DNA of 41,452 nucleotides from Streptomyces diastatochromogenes (GCA_001550305.1 LRTP01000429.1:1-41452); one strand, 5' to 3'; positions 1 through 8,787 are shown, counted from the first letter of the stretch. The notes: a model not told the origin generated them from the sequence alone. Translations and numbers: made by a program.

Positions 1-1064
1 GCCGAGGGCCGCCGGTTGGGCGTGCGCGAGAAGCGCGGGGCGGGGGCGGCCTGGAGGATGCCGTCGACCTCGATGAGGGTGCTCCGGGCCACCACGTGCG
101 GATGCGCTCCCGCCTCCGCGAACGTCAGCACGGGGGTGACGCACGCGTCCGTGCCGGCGAAGTGCGCGGCCCACTCGTCGCGCGTACGGGAGGCGAACCG
201 CCGCGCGAACCGGGCGCGCAGCGCGGGCCAGCCGCCACGGTCGCCCTGGGCGGACGGGTGGGCCCCGGTGATGCCCAGTCCCTCCAGCAGCGCCGCGAAG
301 AACTGCGGTTCGAGTGCGGCGACGGCCACGTACTTGCCGTCGCCGCACTCGTAGGTGTCGTAGAAGGGGGCGGCCCCGTCGAGGAGGTTGGCGCTCCGCT
401 CGTCCGACCACTCGCCCATGCCGCGCAGCGCGTACGTCATCTGACCCAGCAGGGCGGTCCCGTCGACCATGGCGGAGTCCACGACCTGCCCGGCCCCGGA
501 GCGTGCGCGCTCCCAGAGCGCGGCCAGGACGCCGATGACCAGGAGCATGGACCCGCCCCCGAAATCTCCGACCAGATTGAGCGGCGGGGGCGGCGGATCA
601 CCGGCACGGCCCATCGCGTGGAGCAGCCCGGTGAGACCGATGTAGTTCAGGTCGTGCCCGGGATCCTGGGCGAGCGGGCCGTCCTGACCCCAGCCGGTGA
701 CGCGTGCGTAGACGAGCCCCGGATTGTCCCTGCCGCAGTCCTCGGGGCCGACGTCGAGACGCTCGGCGACGCCCGGCCGGAGGCCCTCGATCAGCACATC
801 GGCCCGGGCGGCGAGCGCCCGTACCAGCGCACGTCCCTCGGACTCCTTGAGATCGGCGAACACCGACCGGCGGCCGCGCCGCACGATGTCGGTCGCGTCC
901 TGCGGGCCGAGCCGCAGCGCCCGGTCGGAGGGCCGCTCGACGCGCACCACGTCGGCGCCGAGATCGGCCAGCACCATGGCCGCGTGCGGAGCCGGCCCGA
1001 GTCCCGCGAGTTCGAGGACGCGTAGACCGACGAGGGGACCTGCGGATCCATCGCTGGACTGCAT
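1..1064 (-). CDS. CaiB/BaiF family CoA-transferase (alpha-methylacyl-CoA racemase-like), 3' end cut by window
   Basis: The minus frame is open from an ATG at 1064 to the left edge, about 354 codons with no stop, so the C-terminus is missing. The N-terminus reads [21 protein letters not shown] followed by [15 protein letters not shown], the usual opening of class III CoA-transferases and alpha-methylacyl-CoA racemases. Further in are [15 protein letters not shown] and [17 protein letters not shown], with a candidate catalytic Asp in the [11 protein letters not shown] segment. Members move CoA between acyl groups or racemise 2-methylacyl-CoA. It diverges from an acyl-CoA dehydrogenase with 75 bp between them, which suggests branched-chain acyl-CoA catabolism under one operator. 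The exact substrate cannot be told from sequence. Family assignment is firm; racemase versus transferase is open. Confidence 0.9.
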   Translation of the reverse strand, partial: MQSSDGSAGPLVGLRVLELAGLGPAPHAAMVLADLGADVVRVERPSDRALRLGPQDATDIVRRGRRSVFADLKESEGRALVRALAARADVLIEGLRPGVAERLDVGPEDCGRDNPGLVYARVTGWGQDGPLAQDPGHDLNYIGLTGLLHAMGRAGDPPPPPLNLVGDFGGGSMLLVIGVLAALWERARSGAGQVVDSAMVDGTALLGQMTYALRGMGEWSDERSANLLDGAAPFYDTYECGDGKYVAVAALEPQFFAALLEGLGITGAHPSAQGDRGGWPALRARFARRFASRTRDEWAAHFAGTDACVTPVLTFAEAGAHPHVVARSTLIEVDGILQAAPAPRFSRTPNRRPS

Positions 1065-1083
1065 GGCATCACGGTACCAAAAA

Positions 1084-1099
1084 CGATACTGTTGTATCG
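1084..1099. promoter_or_regulatory. Inverted-repeat operator in the divergent CoA-transferase / acyl-CoA dehydrogenase promoter
   Basis: CGATAC and GTATCG form a perfect 6-bp inverted repeat around TGTT, inside an unusually A/T-rich 40-bp stretch between the two divergent starts. Size and placement fit a TetR-family dimer site controlling both genes. No regulator gene is visible next to it, so the regulator would be encoded outside the window. A nearby GTATCATTGA may be a degenerate second half-site or a promoter element. Confidence 0.5.
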
Positions 1100-1139
1100 C
1101 TCGCCGTATCATTGATTTCTGAGCGACCGAGGAAATCCC

Positions 1140-2312
1140 ATGCCAGCCACCCGCACGCTTCCCACCCCGGAAGCAGTCGACCTGATCGGCCTGACCCGTG
1201 AACTCGCCGAGAAGGAGCTCGCGCCCCGCGTCGTCGAGGCGGAGGCCGAGGAGAAGTTCCCCCGCGAGGTTTTCCGCACGCTCGGCCGGGCGGGCCTGCT
1301 GAGCCTGCCCTACGCCGAGGAGTACGGCGGAGGGGACCAGCCCTACGAGGTCTACCTCCAGGCCCTCGAGGAGATCGCCGCCGTGTGGGCCAGCGTCGGG
1401 GTCGGCGTCTCGGTGCACGCGCTGTCCTGCTTCGCCCTCGCCGCCTTCGGCACCGAGGAGCAGCGCAAGGAGTGGCTGCCCGACATGCTCAGCGGCGAGC
1501 TGCTCGGCGCCTACTGCCTGTCCGAGGCCCACGCCGGTTCCGACCCCGCCGCGATGCGCACCCGGGCCGTCAGGGACGGCGACGACTACGTCCTGAACGG
1601 CGCCAAGGCGTGGACCACGCACGGTGGGCACGCGGACTTCTACACGATCATGGCGCGTACGTCCGACGCGGGCTCGGGCGCGATCTCCTGCTTCCTCGTC
1701 CCGGCCGACACCCCCGGCCTGATAGCGGATCCGCCCGAGCACAAGATGGGTCTGACCGGGTCGGCCACCGCGACCATCCGTCTGGAGGACGTGCGCGTCC
1801 CGGCGGATCGCCGGATCGGCGAGGAGGGCCAGGGACTCAAGATCGCCTTCGCCGGGCTGGACTGCGGACGACTGGGCATCGCGGCCGTGGCCACGGGCCT
1901 GGCCCAGGGTGCGCTGGACCACGCGCTGCGCTACTCGCGCGAACGGGAGACCTTCGGCCGCCCGATCATCGAACACCAGGGCCTGGCGTTCGTCCTCGCG
2001 GACATGGCCGCGGCGGTCCAGGCCTCCCGGGCCACCACGCTCGCCGCCGCCCGGCTCAAGGACCAGGGGCTCCCGTTCGCCTGCGAGGCGTCCATCGCCA
2101 AGCTGATCGCCACGGACAACGCCATGAAGGTCACCACGGACGCCGTCCAGGTCCTCGGAGGCGCCGGCTACACCCGCGACTTCCCGGTCGAGCGCTATAT
2201 GCGGGAGGCCAAGGTCATGCAGATCTTCGAGGGCACCAACCAGATCCAGCGCCTGATCATCGGTCGCGCGCTGCGGGAGAGCGACCGGGGCACCCTCCGG
2301 GTCCAGAACTAG
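1140..2312 (+). CDS. Acyl-CoA dehydrogenase, FAD-dependent
   Basis: A 390-residue protein of normal length for the family. It oxidises an acyl-CoA to the 2,3-enoyl-CoA and passes electrons to electron-transfer flavoprotein. Visible signatures are [18 protein letters not shown] (flavin-side loop, about residues 124-141), the middle beta domain, and the C-terminal helical motif [19 protein letters not shown] then [17 protein letters not shown]. The Glu of FEGT corresponds to the catalytic base in medium-chain-type enzymes. The ATG is preceded by GAGGAAATCCC, a good ribosome site. Its stop overlaps the convergent HIT gene by four bases. It diverges from a CoA-transferase and probably shares its pathway; chain length and branching preference are unknown. 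Confidence 0.95.
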   Translation: MPATRTLPTPEAVDLIGLTRELAEKELAPRVVEAEAEEKFPREVFRTLGRAGLLSLPYAEEYGGGDQPYEVYLQALEEIAAVWASVGVGVSVHALSCFALAAFGTEEQRKEWLPDMLSGELLGAYCLSEAHAGSDPAAMRTRAVRDGDDYVLNGAKAWTTHGGHADFYTIMARTSDAGSGAISCFLVPADTPGLIADPPEHKMGLTGSATATIRLEDVRVPADRRIGEEGQGLKIAFAGLDCGRLGIAAVATGLAQGALDHALRYSRERETFGRPIIEHQGLAFVLADMAAAVQASRATTLAAARLKDQGLPFACEASIAKLIATDNAMKVTTDAVQVLGGAGYTRDFPVERYMREAKVMQIFEGTNQIQRLIIGRALRESDRGTLRVQN

Positions 2313-2833
2313 GGCCCGTCCGGCGGACCCCAAGAGTGCGGGAGCCCGTGAAGCCGGGCTCGTAGGGCGCGGGCCATGCGGTCCGCGCCTTCCGCTGTCA
2401 CCCCCTCCGTCTCCGGGTGGCCCAGGAGCCCGAAGATGCCCGGCCCGCGGTGTGCGGCGGGCAGATCCGCCATGCGCGGCACGATGTGGAAGTGCACGTG
2501 CGCGAAGCCCTCGGACTCGGCGAACTGGACGACGTAGGTCTTGAGGCAACCCGTCACCCCGCGCAGCGCCCTGGAGAGCCCGACCTGCCACACCCCCAGG
2601 GCCCCGGCCTCGGCGTCGGTGAGGTCGTGGACGGCCGTGACGTGCCGCCGCGGCAGCAGCACCAGCCAGCCGGGCACCGCGGTGTTGAAGCTGTGAGCCA
2701 CCCGCCAGTACTGGTCGAACGCGATGCGTTCGCGGGGCGGAAGTTCGTCGAACCGCGCTTCCTTGCCGCAGGCGAAGCAGGGGGGAGTCGTGTCGTCCGT
2801 GTCCGTGTCGCGTGTCGTGTCAGTCGTCGTCAT
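2309..2833 (-). CDS. HIT-family nucleotide hydrolase/transferase
   Basis: A 174-residue protein with the histidine-triad signature HVHFHIVPR at about residues 115-123; the middle His is the nucleophile that carries the nucleotidyl intermediate. The fold starts near [16 protein letters not shown], and [16 protein letters not shown] is the usual core strand and turn. The N-terminus ([16 protein letters not shown]) is a low-complexity Thr/Asp tail followed by CFAC, a possible metal pair. The ATG lies only 11 bases from the right end of the IS200/IS605 element, and the only purine run (GGGGG) ends one base before the ATG, too close for a normal Shine-Dalgarno. The insertion has therefore probably replaced the native leader. 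Substrate unknown. Confidence 0.85.
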   Translation of the reverse strand: MTTTDTTRDTDTDDTTPPCFACGKEARFDELPPRERIAFDQYWRVAHSFNTAVPGWLVLLPRRHVTAVHDLTDAEAGALGVWQVGLSRALRGVTGCLKTYVVQFAESEGFAHVHFHIVPRMADLPAAHRGPGIFGLLGHPETEGVTAEGADRMARALRARLHGLPHSWGPPDGP

Positions 2834-2844
2834 GCCCCCGGATC

Positions 2845-2990
2845 TTGAAGTGCTCTCCCAGCTGAAGCAGGGAGATTCCCGCCTACCTTGCGGCGGCGGG
2901 CTTGACGCGCGGTGCGCGCCTGGCGACTGCCCTCCCGGCAGCCGGGATGAGCGCGTGGCCCATCCGGTACAGGTGCAAGATGTTGCGGGC
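2845..2990 (-). ncRNA. Candidate omega-RNA (reRNA) of the TnpB nuclease
   Basis: In characterised IS200/IS605 elements the guide RNA is transcribed from the 3' part of tnpB through the right end, and its guide is the flanking host sequence. Here the corresponding stretch covers the last about 100 bases of tnpB, the right-end hairpin (2854-2875) and CACTTCAA at the boundary. The predicted guide would start at 2844 and read GATCCGGGGGCATGACG, which includes the HIT start codon. The 5' limit given is a guess from family precedent. No expression evidence is available. Confidence 0.4.
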
Positions 2991-4163
2991 CGCGTTGTGG
3001 TCGGCGTTGCCGGACCATCCGCAGTCCGGGTTCTTGCACACGAACAGGGCCTGGGTCTGCCGGCTGCCGGATGTGGTGAGGCCGCACGCGGAGCAGCGTC
3101 GGGAGGTGCCCGGGGCGGGGACCTTGGCCAAAGTGCCGCCTTGGCGGGCGAGCTTGTACGTCAGCATGGTGACCGTGCGGCCCCACGCCTGCCCGCTGAT
3201 GGAGCGGTTCAGCCCGGATTTCTGGGCGACGTTCTTCCCCGGCTCCTCGATGGTCCCTCTGGCGGACTTGACCATGCTCGTGATCTGCAATGCCTCCACT
3301 ACCGCGACGGTGTACGTGCGGGCGATGTCGGTGGTGGTCTTGTGCTGCCAGTCCAGTGCCCGGCGCTTGGCTTTCGCGCGCAGTCCTGCGATCTGGTCGT
3401 AGGTGTGGTGCAGCCGGCGGGAGGTGCGTTCGCCGGGCTTGCGGTGCTTCTTGCGCTGTGCGGCGCGCTGTTCCAGGCCCAGGAGCCTGGCCTGTTCCCG
3501 GCTGGTCAGCCACTGGCCGTGCTCGTACGTCTCACCGTCGGAGAGGGCCAGGGGCACGGTGATACCGACGTCGATGCCGACCTGAGGCCCCTGGTGGGTT
3601 TCCGGCGCCCTTTCGAGGGTCTGGACGCGGAAGGCGATGTGCCAGCCGAGCGTGTCTTTCACCAGGCGCGCACCGGTGATGCGGTTTTCCTCGCCGGCCT
3701 GCTTGCCCACGGGGAGCTCTTTGGTCCAGCGGAAACGGACACGGCCGATCTTCGGCAGACTGGCCATGCCCCAGCGGCGGTGCACGCGGGTGATGTTCAG
3801 GTCGCGGCCCTGCGGGATGTCCACGGACATCACCGTGCGGAACCGGCCCTTGAAGTTCGGGGTGTCGGCGCGGCCGGCCCAGCAGTTCTTCCACGCCTGG
3901 AAATACGTCTTCAACACCGCCTGCGCGGCCTGCGCGGGAAGGACGGTGAGGAAGTCGACGTCCCTGCGGGCCTGGCGGATCGCGGCGTCCGCGTTCGCCA
4001 GGGTCCGCTTCTCCTTCGGCATCATCTGCCACCAGGCGTGCAGGAGATTCCACATCGTGCGGGCCGCGTGCGCCTGATCGTCAGCCTTGAGCGCCAGGGC
4101 AGGGGACAGAGCAAGCCGGGCGCGGTGCCCGAACTGCCGTGTCTCCAGGCCGCGATCACTCAC
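2883..4163 (-). CDS. tnpB: TnpB, IS605 OrfB-type RNA-guided nuclease
   Basis: The frame is open from 4226, but the likely start is GTG at 4163, which has TAGGG about 9 bases upstream and gives 426 residues, normal for the family. The RuvC-like acidic triad is present: Asp in QVGIDVGITVPL, Glu in AVVEALQI, and Asp in the terminal GNADHNAARNIL. A four-cysteine zinc ribbon sits between the last two (CSACGL then CKNPDCGWSG). The N-terminal helical part contains MWNLLHAWWQMMPKEKRT and FQAWKNCWAGRADTPNFKGR. TnpB cuts DNA next to a TAM under omega-RNA guidance and helps retain the element. No frameshift or missing catalytic residue was found. It overlaps or abuts tnpA divergently. Confidence 0.9.
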   Translation of the reverse strand: MSDRGLETRQFGHRARLALSPALALKADDQAHAARTMWNLLHAWWQMMPKEKRTLANADAAIRQARRDVDFLTVLPAQAAQAVLKTYFQAWKNCWAGRADTPNFKGRFRTVMSVDIPQGRDLNITRVHRRWGMASLPKIGRVRFRWTKELPVGKQAGEENRITGARLVKDTLGWHIAFRVQTLERAPETHQGPQVGIDVGITVPLALSDGETYEHGQWLTSREQARLLGLEQRAAQRKKHRKPGERTSRRLHHTYDQIAGLRAKAKRRALDWQHKTTTDIARTYTVAVVEALQITSMVKSARGTIEEPGKNVAQKSGLNRSISGQAWGRTVTMLTYKLARQGGTLAKVPAPGTSRRCSACGLTTSGSRQTQALFVCKNPDCGWSGNADHNAARNILHLYRMGHALIPAAGRAVARRAPRVKPAAAR

Positions 4164-4188
4164 GGACGACACCCTACGGTAGTGGTTT

Positions 4189-4620
4189 ATGTCACCACGC
4201 TGGAATCCAAACCCTGATGTGCGCACCGGCCGTCACGTCGTGCACAACCTGCACGTCCACTTGGTTTTCGTCACCAAGTACCGGCGGAAGGCGTTCACCG
4301 ACGCCATGCTGACCCGCTGCGAGGAGGTCATGCGCGAGGTCTGCACCAACTTCGAGACCGAGCTGAAGCAGTTCAACGCAGAACAGGACCACGTCCACCT
4401 CCCCGTGCACTACCCGCCCAACATGCAGCTCTCCAAGCTGGTCAACAGCCTCAAGGGCGTCTCATCCCGACGCCCGCGCCAGGAGTACGACAGCCACGTC
4501 CGCAGGTATCTGTGGGGCGGGCACTCCTGGTCTGGCTCCTACTTCGCCGGCTCATGCGACGGAGCACCGCTGGCCGTGGTACGCCAGTACGTCGACAACC
4601 AGCAGCGCCCCACGAGCTGA
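4189..4620 (+). CDS. tnpA: IS200-type Y1 (HUH) transposase TnpA
   Basis: A 143-residue protein, full length for Y1 transposases. It opens with HNLHVHLVFVTKYRRKAF; the HUH metal motif is HVH in EQDHVHLPVHYPP (usual form LLVHYPP, here LPVHYPP), and the catalytic tyrosine is in VVRQYVDNQ near the C-terminus. LVNSLKGVSSRR and WSGSYFAGSCDGAPL are also family-typical. The enzyme excises and inserts single-stranded DNA at hairpin ends with no target duplication. The gene is divergent from tnpB, as in IS605 and IS608, with the starts about 25 bases apart. Confidence 0.92.
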   Translation: MSPRWNPNPDVRTGRHVVHNLHVHLVFVTKYRRKAFTDAMLTRCEEVMREVCTNFETELKQFNAEQDHVHLPVHYPPNMQLSKLVNSLKGVSSRRPRQEYDSHVRRYLWGGHSWSGSYFAGSCDGAPLAVVRQYVDNQQRPTS

Positions 4621-4687
4621 GGCAGACAGCACAGACCCATGCTCACACCCGAGTCAGAGCAGTTCCGAGATGGCCTTCACCCCCGCC

Positions 4688-5011
4688 GTAAACGACAGAG
4701 CACCGGCCAAGATCAGAGGTAGAACGGACCCAACTGCGGCACCATGCGCATGCCCACCGCCCACATGGTGTGCGGAACGCAGGACGGACGCACCCGGGTG
4801 CCCGCCGCCCTGCGCGCCATGGAGAGCATCATCGGGTTCCAGCTGAAGAAGGTGCGCGACCCTGTTCCAGAGGATGCGCGCCGGCTCGTAGCGGCTGCGA
4901 CATCGTCTACCCATCCACCACCGCCGCCCCACCGAAGCTTCGTCCAGACGGACACGGTGACACTTCACGGTACAGATCACGACACAGATCACGTCCAGAG
5001 AGGAAGCCGTC
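4688..5011 (+). other. Gene-poor gap with an unidentified coding fragment and a tandem repeat
   Basis: From 4723 to about 4860 the plus frame has strongly biased codons and reads like protein (MRMPTAHMVCGTQDGRTRV and AMESIIGFQLKKVRDP), after which the bias is lost. I do not recognise the family; it looks like a relic with no complete ORF. A stop lies just upstream (4720-4722), near the inferred IS end. Further on, ACAGATCACG is directly repeated at 4972-4981 and 4984-4993 (12-bp period) just before the ribosome site of the alcohol dehydrogenase, a possible regulator or promoter element. Confidence 0.4.
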
Positions 5012-6028
5012 ATGGCTGTCATGCGCGCAGTGCGTCTTCACTTCCCGACCCACGAGCTGCGGGTCGAGGAGGTCGACCGGCCCACCCCCGGTGCGGGAGA
5101 GGTCCTGGTCAAGGTGGAAGCGGCCGGGGTGTGTCTGTCCGACGTCCACCTGATCTCCGGGGAACTCGGCGGCACACCCGCGCAGTTACGGGGCGACACG
5201 GTGACCCTGGGCCACGAGGTGGCCGGCACCGTCGCCGAGCCGGGTCCGGACGCGGACGGCTGGGCGGTCGGCGACCGGGTCGTCCTCCAGGCCGGCGAGT
5301 ACCGCGACGGGCGGGGCTGGACCCGCGGTGTCGACTACGACGGAGGCTGGGCCGAGTTCGCGCTCGCCCGGATCGACACCCTGGTCCCGCTCCCGGACTC
5401 GATCCCCTTCGAGCAGGGAGCGGTCATCCCCGACGCGGTCTCCACCCCGTGGGGCGCCATCACCGACACCGCCAGCATCCGCCCCGGTCAGGCGGTCGGG
5501 GTGTGGGGCATCGGAGGTCTGGGCGCGCACGCGGTGCAACTGCTGCGCATGGTGGGCGCCTGCCCCATCATCGCCGTCGACCCCTCCCCCGCCGCCCGCG
5601 ACCGCGCCCTGGCCTTCGGCGCGGACCTCGCCCTGGATCCGGCCGACCCCGCTCTGGCGGACAAGGTCGCCGCCACCACCCGCGGGGCCGGCATCGAGGC
5701 CGCTTTCGACTTCGCCGGTGTCACCCCGGTGCGCGAGCAGGCCCTGTCCGTGCTGGCCGACGGCGGCAAGCTGGTCCTCGTCGGGCTGAGCGGAAAGCCG
5801 GTCACCATCGCGGACAGCACCACCTTCAGCACCCGCGAGCTACGGCTCCTGGGCCACTTCGGCTCCGGCGCGAACGCGGTGGCGCAGCTCATCCACCTCA
5901 CCGAGAACGGGCGCCTGGACTTCTCCCGCTCCATCTCGGACGTCCTGCCCCTGGAGCAGGCGGCCGAAGCCGTCGAACGGCTGGAGCACAAGAAGGGCGA
6001 TCCGATCCGCCTGGTGCTGCGCCCCTGA
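5012..6028 (+). CDS. Zinc-type alcohol dehydrogenase, MDR superfamily
   Basis: A 338-residue NAD(P)-dependent medium-chain dehydrogenase. Catalytic-zinc ligands are visible: Cys in AAGVCLSDVHLISG and His-Glu in TLGHEVAGTV. The Rossmann motif GVWGIGGLGAHAVQLLR lies at about residues 165-181, followed by a nucleotide-binding acidic residue in IIAVDPSPA. The four-cysteine loop that binds the structural zinc in classical members is absent; that region reads VVLQAGEYRDGRGWTRGVDY. The enzyme would oxidise an alcohol or reduce an aldehyde or ketone; substrate unknown. AGAGGAAG precedes the ATG. A tandem ACAGATCACG repeat lies upstream, and an 11-bp-stem terminator separates it from the convergent lpd gene. 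Confidence 0.9.
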   Translation: MAVMRAVRLHFPTHELRVEEVDRPTPGAGEVLVKVEAAGVCLSDVHLISGELGGTPAQLRGDTVTLGHEVAGTVAEPGPDADGWAVGDRVVLQAGEYRDGRGWTRGVDYDGGWAEFALARIDTLVPLPDSIPFEQGAVIPDAVSTPWGAITDTASIRPGQAVGVWGIGGLGAHAVQLLRMVGACPIIAVDPSPAARDRALAFGADLALDPADPALADKVAATTRGAGIEAAFDFAGVTPVREQALSVLADGGKLVLVGLSGKPVTIADSTTFSTRELRLLGHFGSGANAVAQLIHLTENGRLDFSRSISDVLPLEQAAEAVERLEHKKGDPIRLVLRP

Positions 6029-6089
6029 GCTACCTGGCAAGGCCGCCCTCGTGGCGCGCGCCTACGTCGAGCGTGTCCTCGCCTCCGAC

Positions 6090-6130
6090 CCCTGGCGCCC
6101 ACCGCGGGGGCTGCACGGCGGGCGCCAGGG
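6090..6130. terminator. Bidirectional hairpin between alcohol dehydrogenase and lpd
   Basis: CCCTGGCGCCC (6090-6100) and GGGCGCCAGGG (6120-6130) are perfect 11-bp complements with a 19-base loop, in the gap between two converging genes. There is no T-run, which is usual for Streptomyces terminators. Confidence 0.7.
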
Positions 6131-6142
6131 CGCCGCACGGTC

Positions 6143-7546
6143 TCAGAAGTTGATCATGTGTCCGGCCAGGCCGTGCACGGCTTCCTTCACCGCTTCACCC
6201 AGGGTCGGGTGGGCGTGGACATTGCGGGCGACCTCGTGCACGGTCAGGTCCCACTGCTGCGCCAGCGTCAGCTCCGGGAGCAGCTCCGTCACGTCCGGAC
6301 CGATCAGATGGCCACCGAGGAGCTCGCCGTACTTGGCGTCGCTGATCAGCTTCACGAAGCCGACCGTGTCACCCAGGCCGTGCGACTTGCCGTTGGCCGT
6401 GAAGGGGAACTTGGCGACCTTGACGTCGTGGCCCCGCTCCCTCGCCTGTTCCTCGGTGTAGCCGAAACTGGCGATCTGCGGCTGGCAGTACGTCGCACGC
6501 GGGATCATCACATAGTCCAGCTCCATGGTCTCCGCGTCCGCGATCGTCTCGGCCGCGATGATCCCCATGGACTCGGCGTTGTGCGCGAGCATCAGCTTCG
6601 CGGTCACATCGCCGATCGCGTAGATGTGCGGTACGGACGTACGGCAGCGGCCGTCGACGTCGATCGCGCCGCGCTCGGTGACGCGTACGCCCGTGGCCTC
6701 CAGGCCGTAACCGGTGACGTTCGGCGCGAAGCCGATCGCCTGGAGGACCTTGTCGGCCTCCAGCACCTTCTGCGCACCGTCCTTGCCGGTGACCGTCACC
6801 CGCACCTGCGGGCCCGACTCGTCGATCGACTCGACACGCGTCGAAGTGAGTACGTCGATGCCCAGCTTCCGGTACTGCTTGGCGAGTTCGGCGGAGACGT
6901 CCGCGTCCTCCAGCGGGGCCACCCGGTCCAGGAACTCGACGACCGTGACCTTCACTCCGTAGTTGTGCAGGACGTACGCGAACTCGATGCCGATGGCCCC
7001 GGCGCCCGCGATCACGATGGAGCGCGGCAGCTCCTCGGCGAGGATCTGCTCCTCGTAGGTGACGACGCGGTCGCTGAGCCGGGTGCCGGGCAGCAACTTG
7101 GGGGTGGCGCCGGTGGCGATGATGCAGTCGTCGAAACCGACCGTCTTCGTTGTGCCGTCGGCGAGGGCGACCTGGAGCGTGTGGGCGTCGAGGAAGGTGC
7201 CGCGGCCGTCGATCTCGGTGATCGCGTTCTTCTTCATCAGGAAGTGGACGCCCTTGACACGGCCGTCCGCGACCCGGCGGCTGCGCCGGAACGCCTCGCC
7301 GTAGTCGAAGGAGACCTCGCCGTCGACCTTGATGCCGAAGGTCTTCGCCTCCCGCGTGAAGATGTGCGCCAGCTCCGCGTTCCGCAGCAGTGCCTTCGTG
7401 GGGATGCAGCCGACGTTCAGACAGACACCGCCCCAGTACCGCTCCTCGACGACCGCGACCCGCTTGCCGAGTTGCGCGGCGCGGATGGCGGCGACATAGC
7501 CGCCCGGTCCTGCTCCGAGTACGACCACGTCGAAGCGCTCGTCCAT
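6143..7546 (-). CDS. lpdA: Dihydrolipoyl dehydrogenase (E3)
   Basis: A 467-residue flavoprotein disulfide reductase that re-oxidises dihydrolipoamide in 2-oxoacid dehydrogenase complexes, using FAD and NAD+. The FAD-binding [10 protein letters not shown] is at residues 11-20, the redox-active pair Cys42 and Cys47 in [16 protein letters not shown], the NAD-binding [13 protein letters not shown] in the middle, the second FAD motif IYAIGDV, and the interface HAHPTLGEA with the catalytic His and Glu close to the C-terminus. All key residues are present. The ribosome site GGAAGG precedes the ATG. It lies 71 bases downstream of the cysteine hydrolase gene on the same strand. No E1/E2 genes are nearby, so it is probably the shared stand-alone E3. 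Confidence 0.96.
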   Translation of the reverse strand: MDERFDVVVLGAGPGGYVAAIRAAQLGKRVAVVEERYWGGVCLNVGCIPTKALLRNAELAHIFTREAKTFGIKVDGEVSFDYGEAFRRSRRVADGRVKGVHFLMKKNAITEIDGRGTFLDAHTLQVALADGTTKTVGFDDCIIATGATPKLLPGTRLSDRVVTYEEQILAEELPRSIVIAGAGAIGIEFAYVLHNYGVKVTVVEFLDRVAPLEDADVSAELAKQYRKLGIDVLTSTRVESIDESGPQVRVTVTGKDGAQKVLEADKVLQAIGFAPNVTGYGLEATGVRVTERGAIDVDGRCRTSVPHIYAIGDVTAKLMLAHNAESMGIIAAETIADAETMELDYVMIPRATYCQPQIASFGYTEEQARERGHDVKVAKFPFTANGKSHGLGDTVGFVKLISDAKYGELLGGHLIGPDVTELLPELTLAQQWDLTVHEVARNVHAHPTLGEAVKEAVHGLAGHMINF

Positions 7547-7617
7547 GAGTGGATCCTTCCGGTGAAGCCCGGCTCAGAGCCGGTCCAACATCCTCTGCAC
7601 CATCTGACCCTGTGACC

Positions 7618-8241
7618 TTATGTCTTCAGTGCCGCTACGGCGCTTTTCGTGTCCGTGATGACATGTGCGTAGGTCGGACCGTTCAATTCATGGGCGGCCC
7701 TCATGAGTTCGCTCGAGTACGCCGCGGTGGCGTCGGTCACCAGCGACACATGGAATCCGAGTTCCATCGCGTACTTGGCCGTGGTCTCGATGCAGGTGTT
7801 CGCCAGCAGTCCGATGACGATCACGTGGTCCACGCCTCGCTGACGCAGGCGCATCTCCAGGTCGGTGTTGGCGAACCCGCTCTGGGCCCAGTGCTGCACG
7901 ACGACCGTGTCCGAGGGCTCGGGCCGCAGGGGCGGGTACCAGTCCCCGCCGAACGCGTCCTGGGCGAAGAGCTGATGCTTGTCCACGGAGCGTTGTGACG
8001 GGTTCGGGTGGGAAAAGGACTCGTACAGCCCCGGTGTCCAGCGGTGGTGCGGAACATAGAAGACCGGCACGTCGACCTCACGAGCTGTGGACACCAGTTC
8101 GGACAGATGGGCCCGCAGGTCGACCTCCCGCGCGACTTCCGCGATGCGCGGCCAGAGCTTGCCCTCGTCGGCGAGGAAGTCGTTCAGCGGATCGACCAGC
8201 AGAACCCCCGTCCGGCGCCGGTCGTAGTCGTACACCGTCAT
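7618..8241 (-). CDS. Cysteine hydrolase, isochorismatase-like
   Basis: A 207-residue member of the isochorismatase/nicotinamidase fold. The catalytic Asp is Asp17 in GVLLVDPLNDFL and the nucleophile is Cys150 in GLLANTCIETTAKYAMELGF, with the cis-peptide loop before it. The usual catalytic Lys position appears to be Gln116 in TVVVQHWAQSGFANTDLE, so this is a subgroup variant. Such enzymes cleave amide or ether bonds; the substrate is unknown. GGAAGG lies upstream of the ATG. It follows the thioesterase gene by 44 bases and is probably co-transcribed with it under the divergent HxlR regulator. Confidence 0.88.
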   Translation of the reverse strand: MTVYDYDRRRTGVLLVDPLNDFLADEGKLWPRIAEVAREVDLRAHLSELVSTAREVDVPVFYVPHHRWTPGLYESFSHPNPSQRSVDKHQLFAQDAFGGDWYPPLRPEPSDTVVVQHWAQSGFANTDLEMRLRQRGVDHVIVIGLLANTCIETTAKYAMELGFHVSLVTDATAAYSSELMRAAHELNGPTYAHVITDTKSAVAALKT

Positions 8242-8285
8242 AGTTGCCTGCCTTCCGTACGTCGCGCTCCTGCGCGGGCGGCCGC

Positions 8286-8771
8286 TCAGACGGGGAACAG
8301 CAGGCAGCTGCTGGTGGTGTGCGCCAGCAGCCGGTTCCCGGAATCGAAGAGCTCGGCCTGCGCGAGGGCGGTACGACGTCCGCTGTTGAGGACGGTGCCC
8401 ACGGCACGGACCTTGCCGGTGTCCACGGTGACCGGGCGCAGGAACTTCACATTCAGGTCGAGTGAGGTATATCCCATCCCCTGCGGCAGGACCGACTGCA
8501 CCGCGCAGCCCGCCGCCGAATCGAGCAGGGTGGCGTACACACCGCCATGGACGCTTCCGATCGGGTTGTAGTGCTCCTCGCCGGGGACGAGGGCGAAGAC
8601 GACCCGGCCGTGCTCGACCTCTTCGAACGTCATCCCGAGGGTCGCCGCGATCGGCGCGGCGGGGAGCCGTCCGGCCTGCACCTCGCGGAGGAAGTCGAGA
8701 CCGCTGTACTGCCCGACGGCGGTGGCGGAGACGGCGGGGTCCTCCCAGTCGTACGTGCGTGACCTGCCCAT
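8286..8771 (-). CDS. PaaI-family hotdog thioesterase
   Basis: A 161-residue single-hotdog protein. The signature HYNPIGSVHGGVYATLLDSAAG holds the His-Gly-Gly loop and the downstream acidic residue used by PaaI-type acyl-CoA thioesterases, followed by SLDLNVKFLRPVTVD. These enzymes hydrolyse acyl- or aryl-CoA thioesters, often as a safety valve in aromatic or fatty-acid metabolism. GAGGGAG sits before the ATG. It is the first gene of a likely two-gene unit with the cysteine hydrolase and is divergent from an HxlR regulator, 90 bases away. Confidence 0.9.
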   Translation of the reverse strand: MGRSRTYDWEDPAVSATAVGQYSGLDFLREVQAGRLPAAPIAATLGMTFEEVEHGRVVFALVPGEEHYNPIGSVHGGVYATLLDSAAGCAVQSVLPQGMGYTSLDLNVKFLRPVTVDTGKVRAVGTVLNSGRRTALAQAELFDSGNRLLAHTTSSCLLFPV

Positions 8772-8787
8772 GTCGCTCCCTCGATGA

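Larger units (their letters stand above)
2845..4687. mobile_element. IS200/IS605-family insertion sequence with divergent tnpA and tnpB
   Basis: Boundaries are inferred, not proved. On the minus strand the right end has an imperfect hairpin (TCTCCC at 2854-2859 pairing with GGGAGA at 2870-2875, inner GC pairs) followed by CACTTCAA, ending near 2845; this hairpin-plus-TTCAA form is typical of family right ends. At the other side, minus-strand TTTAC at 4692-4688 is a plausible target/TAM pentamer, with the element starting at 4687. These elements make no terminal inverted repeats or target duplication, consistent with what is seen. Both genes look intact, so the copy may be active. Excision would join TTTAC directly to the leader of the HIT gene. 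Confidence 0.7.

Noticed and set aside
2724..4217. 497-codon plus-strand open frame opposite tnpB and the HIT start
   Set aside because: It lies antisense to TnpB with its zinc ribbon and RuvC residues and has no motifs of its own.
6158..7615. 485-codon plus-strand open frame opposite lpd
   Set aside because: It is antisense to a full-length dihydrolipoyl dehydrogenase with all active-site motifs; the frame is open only because of GC bias.
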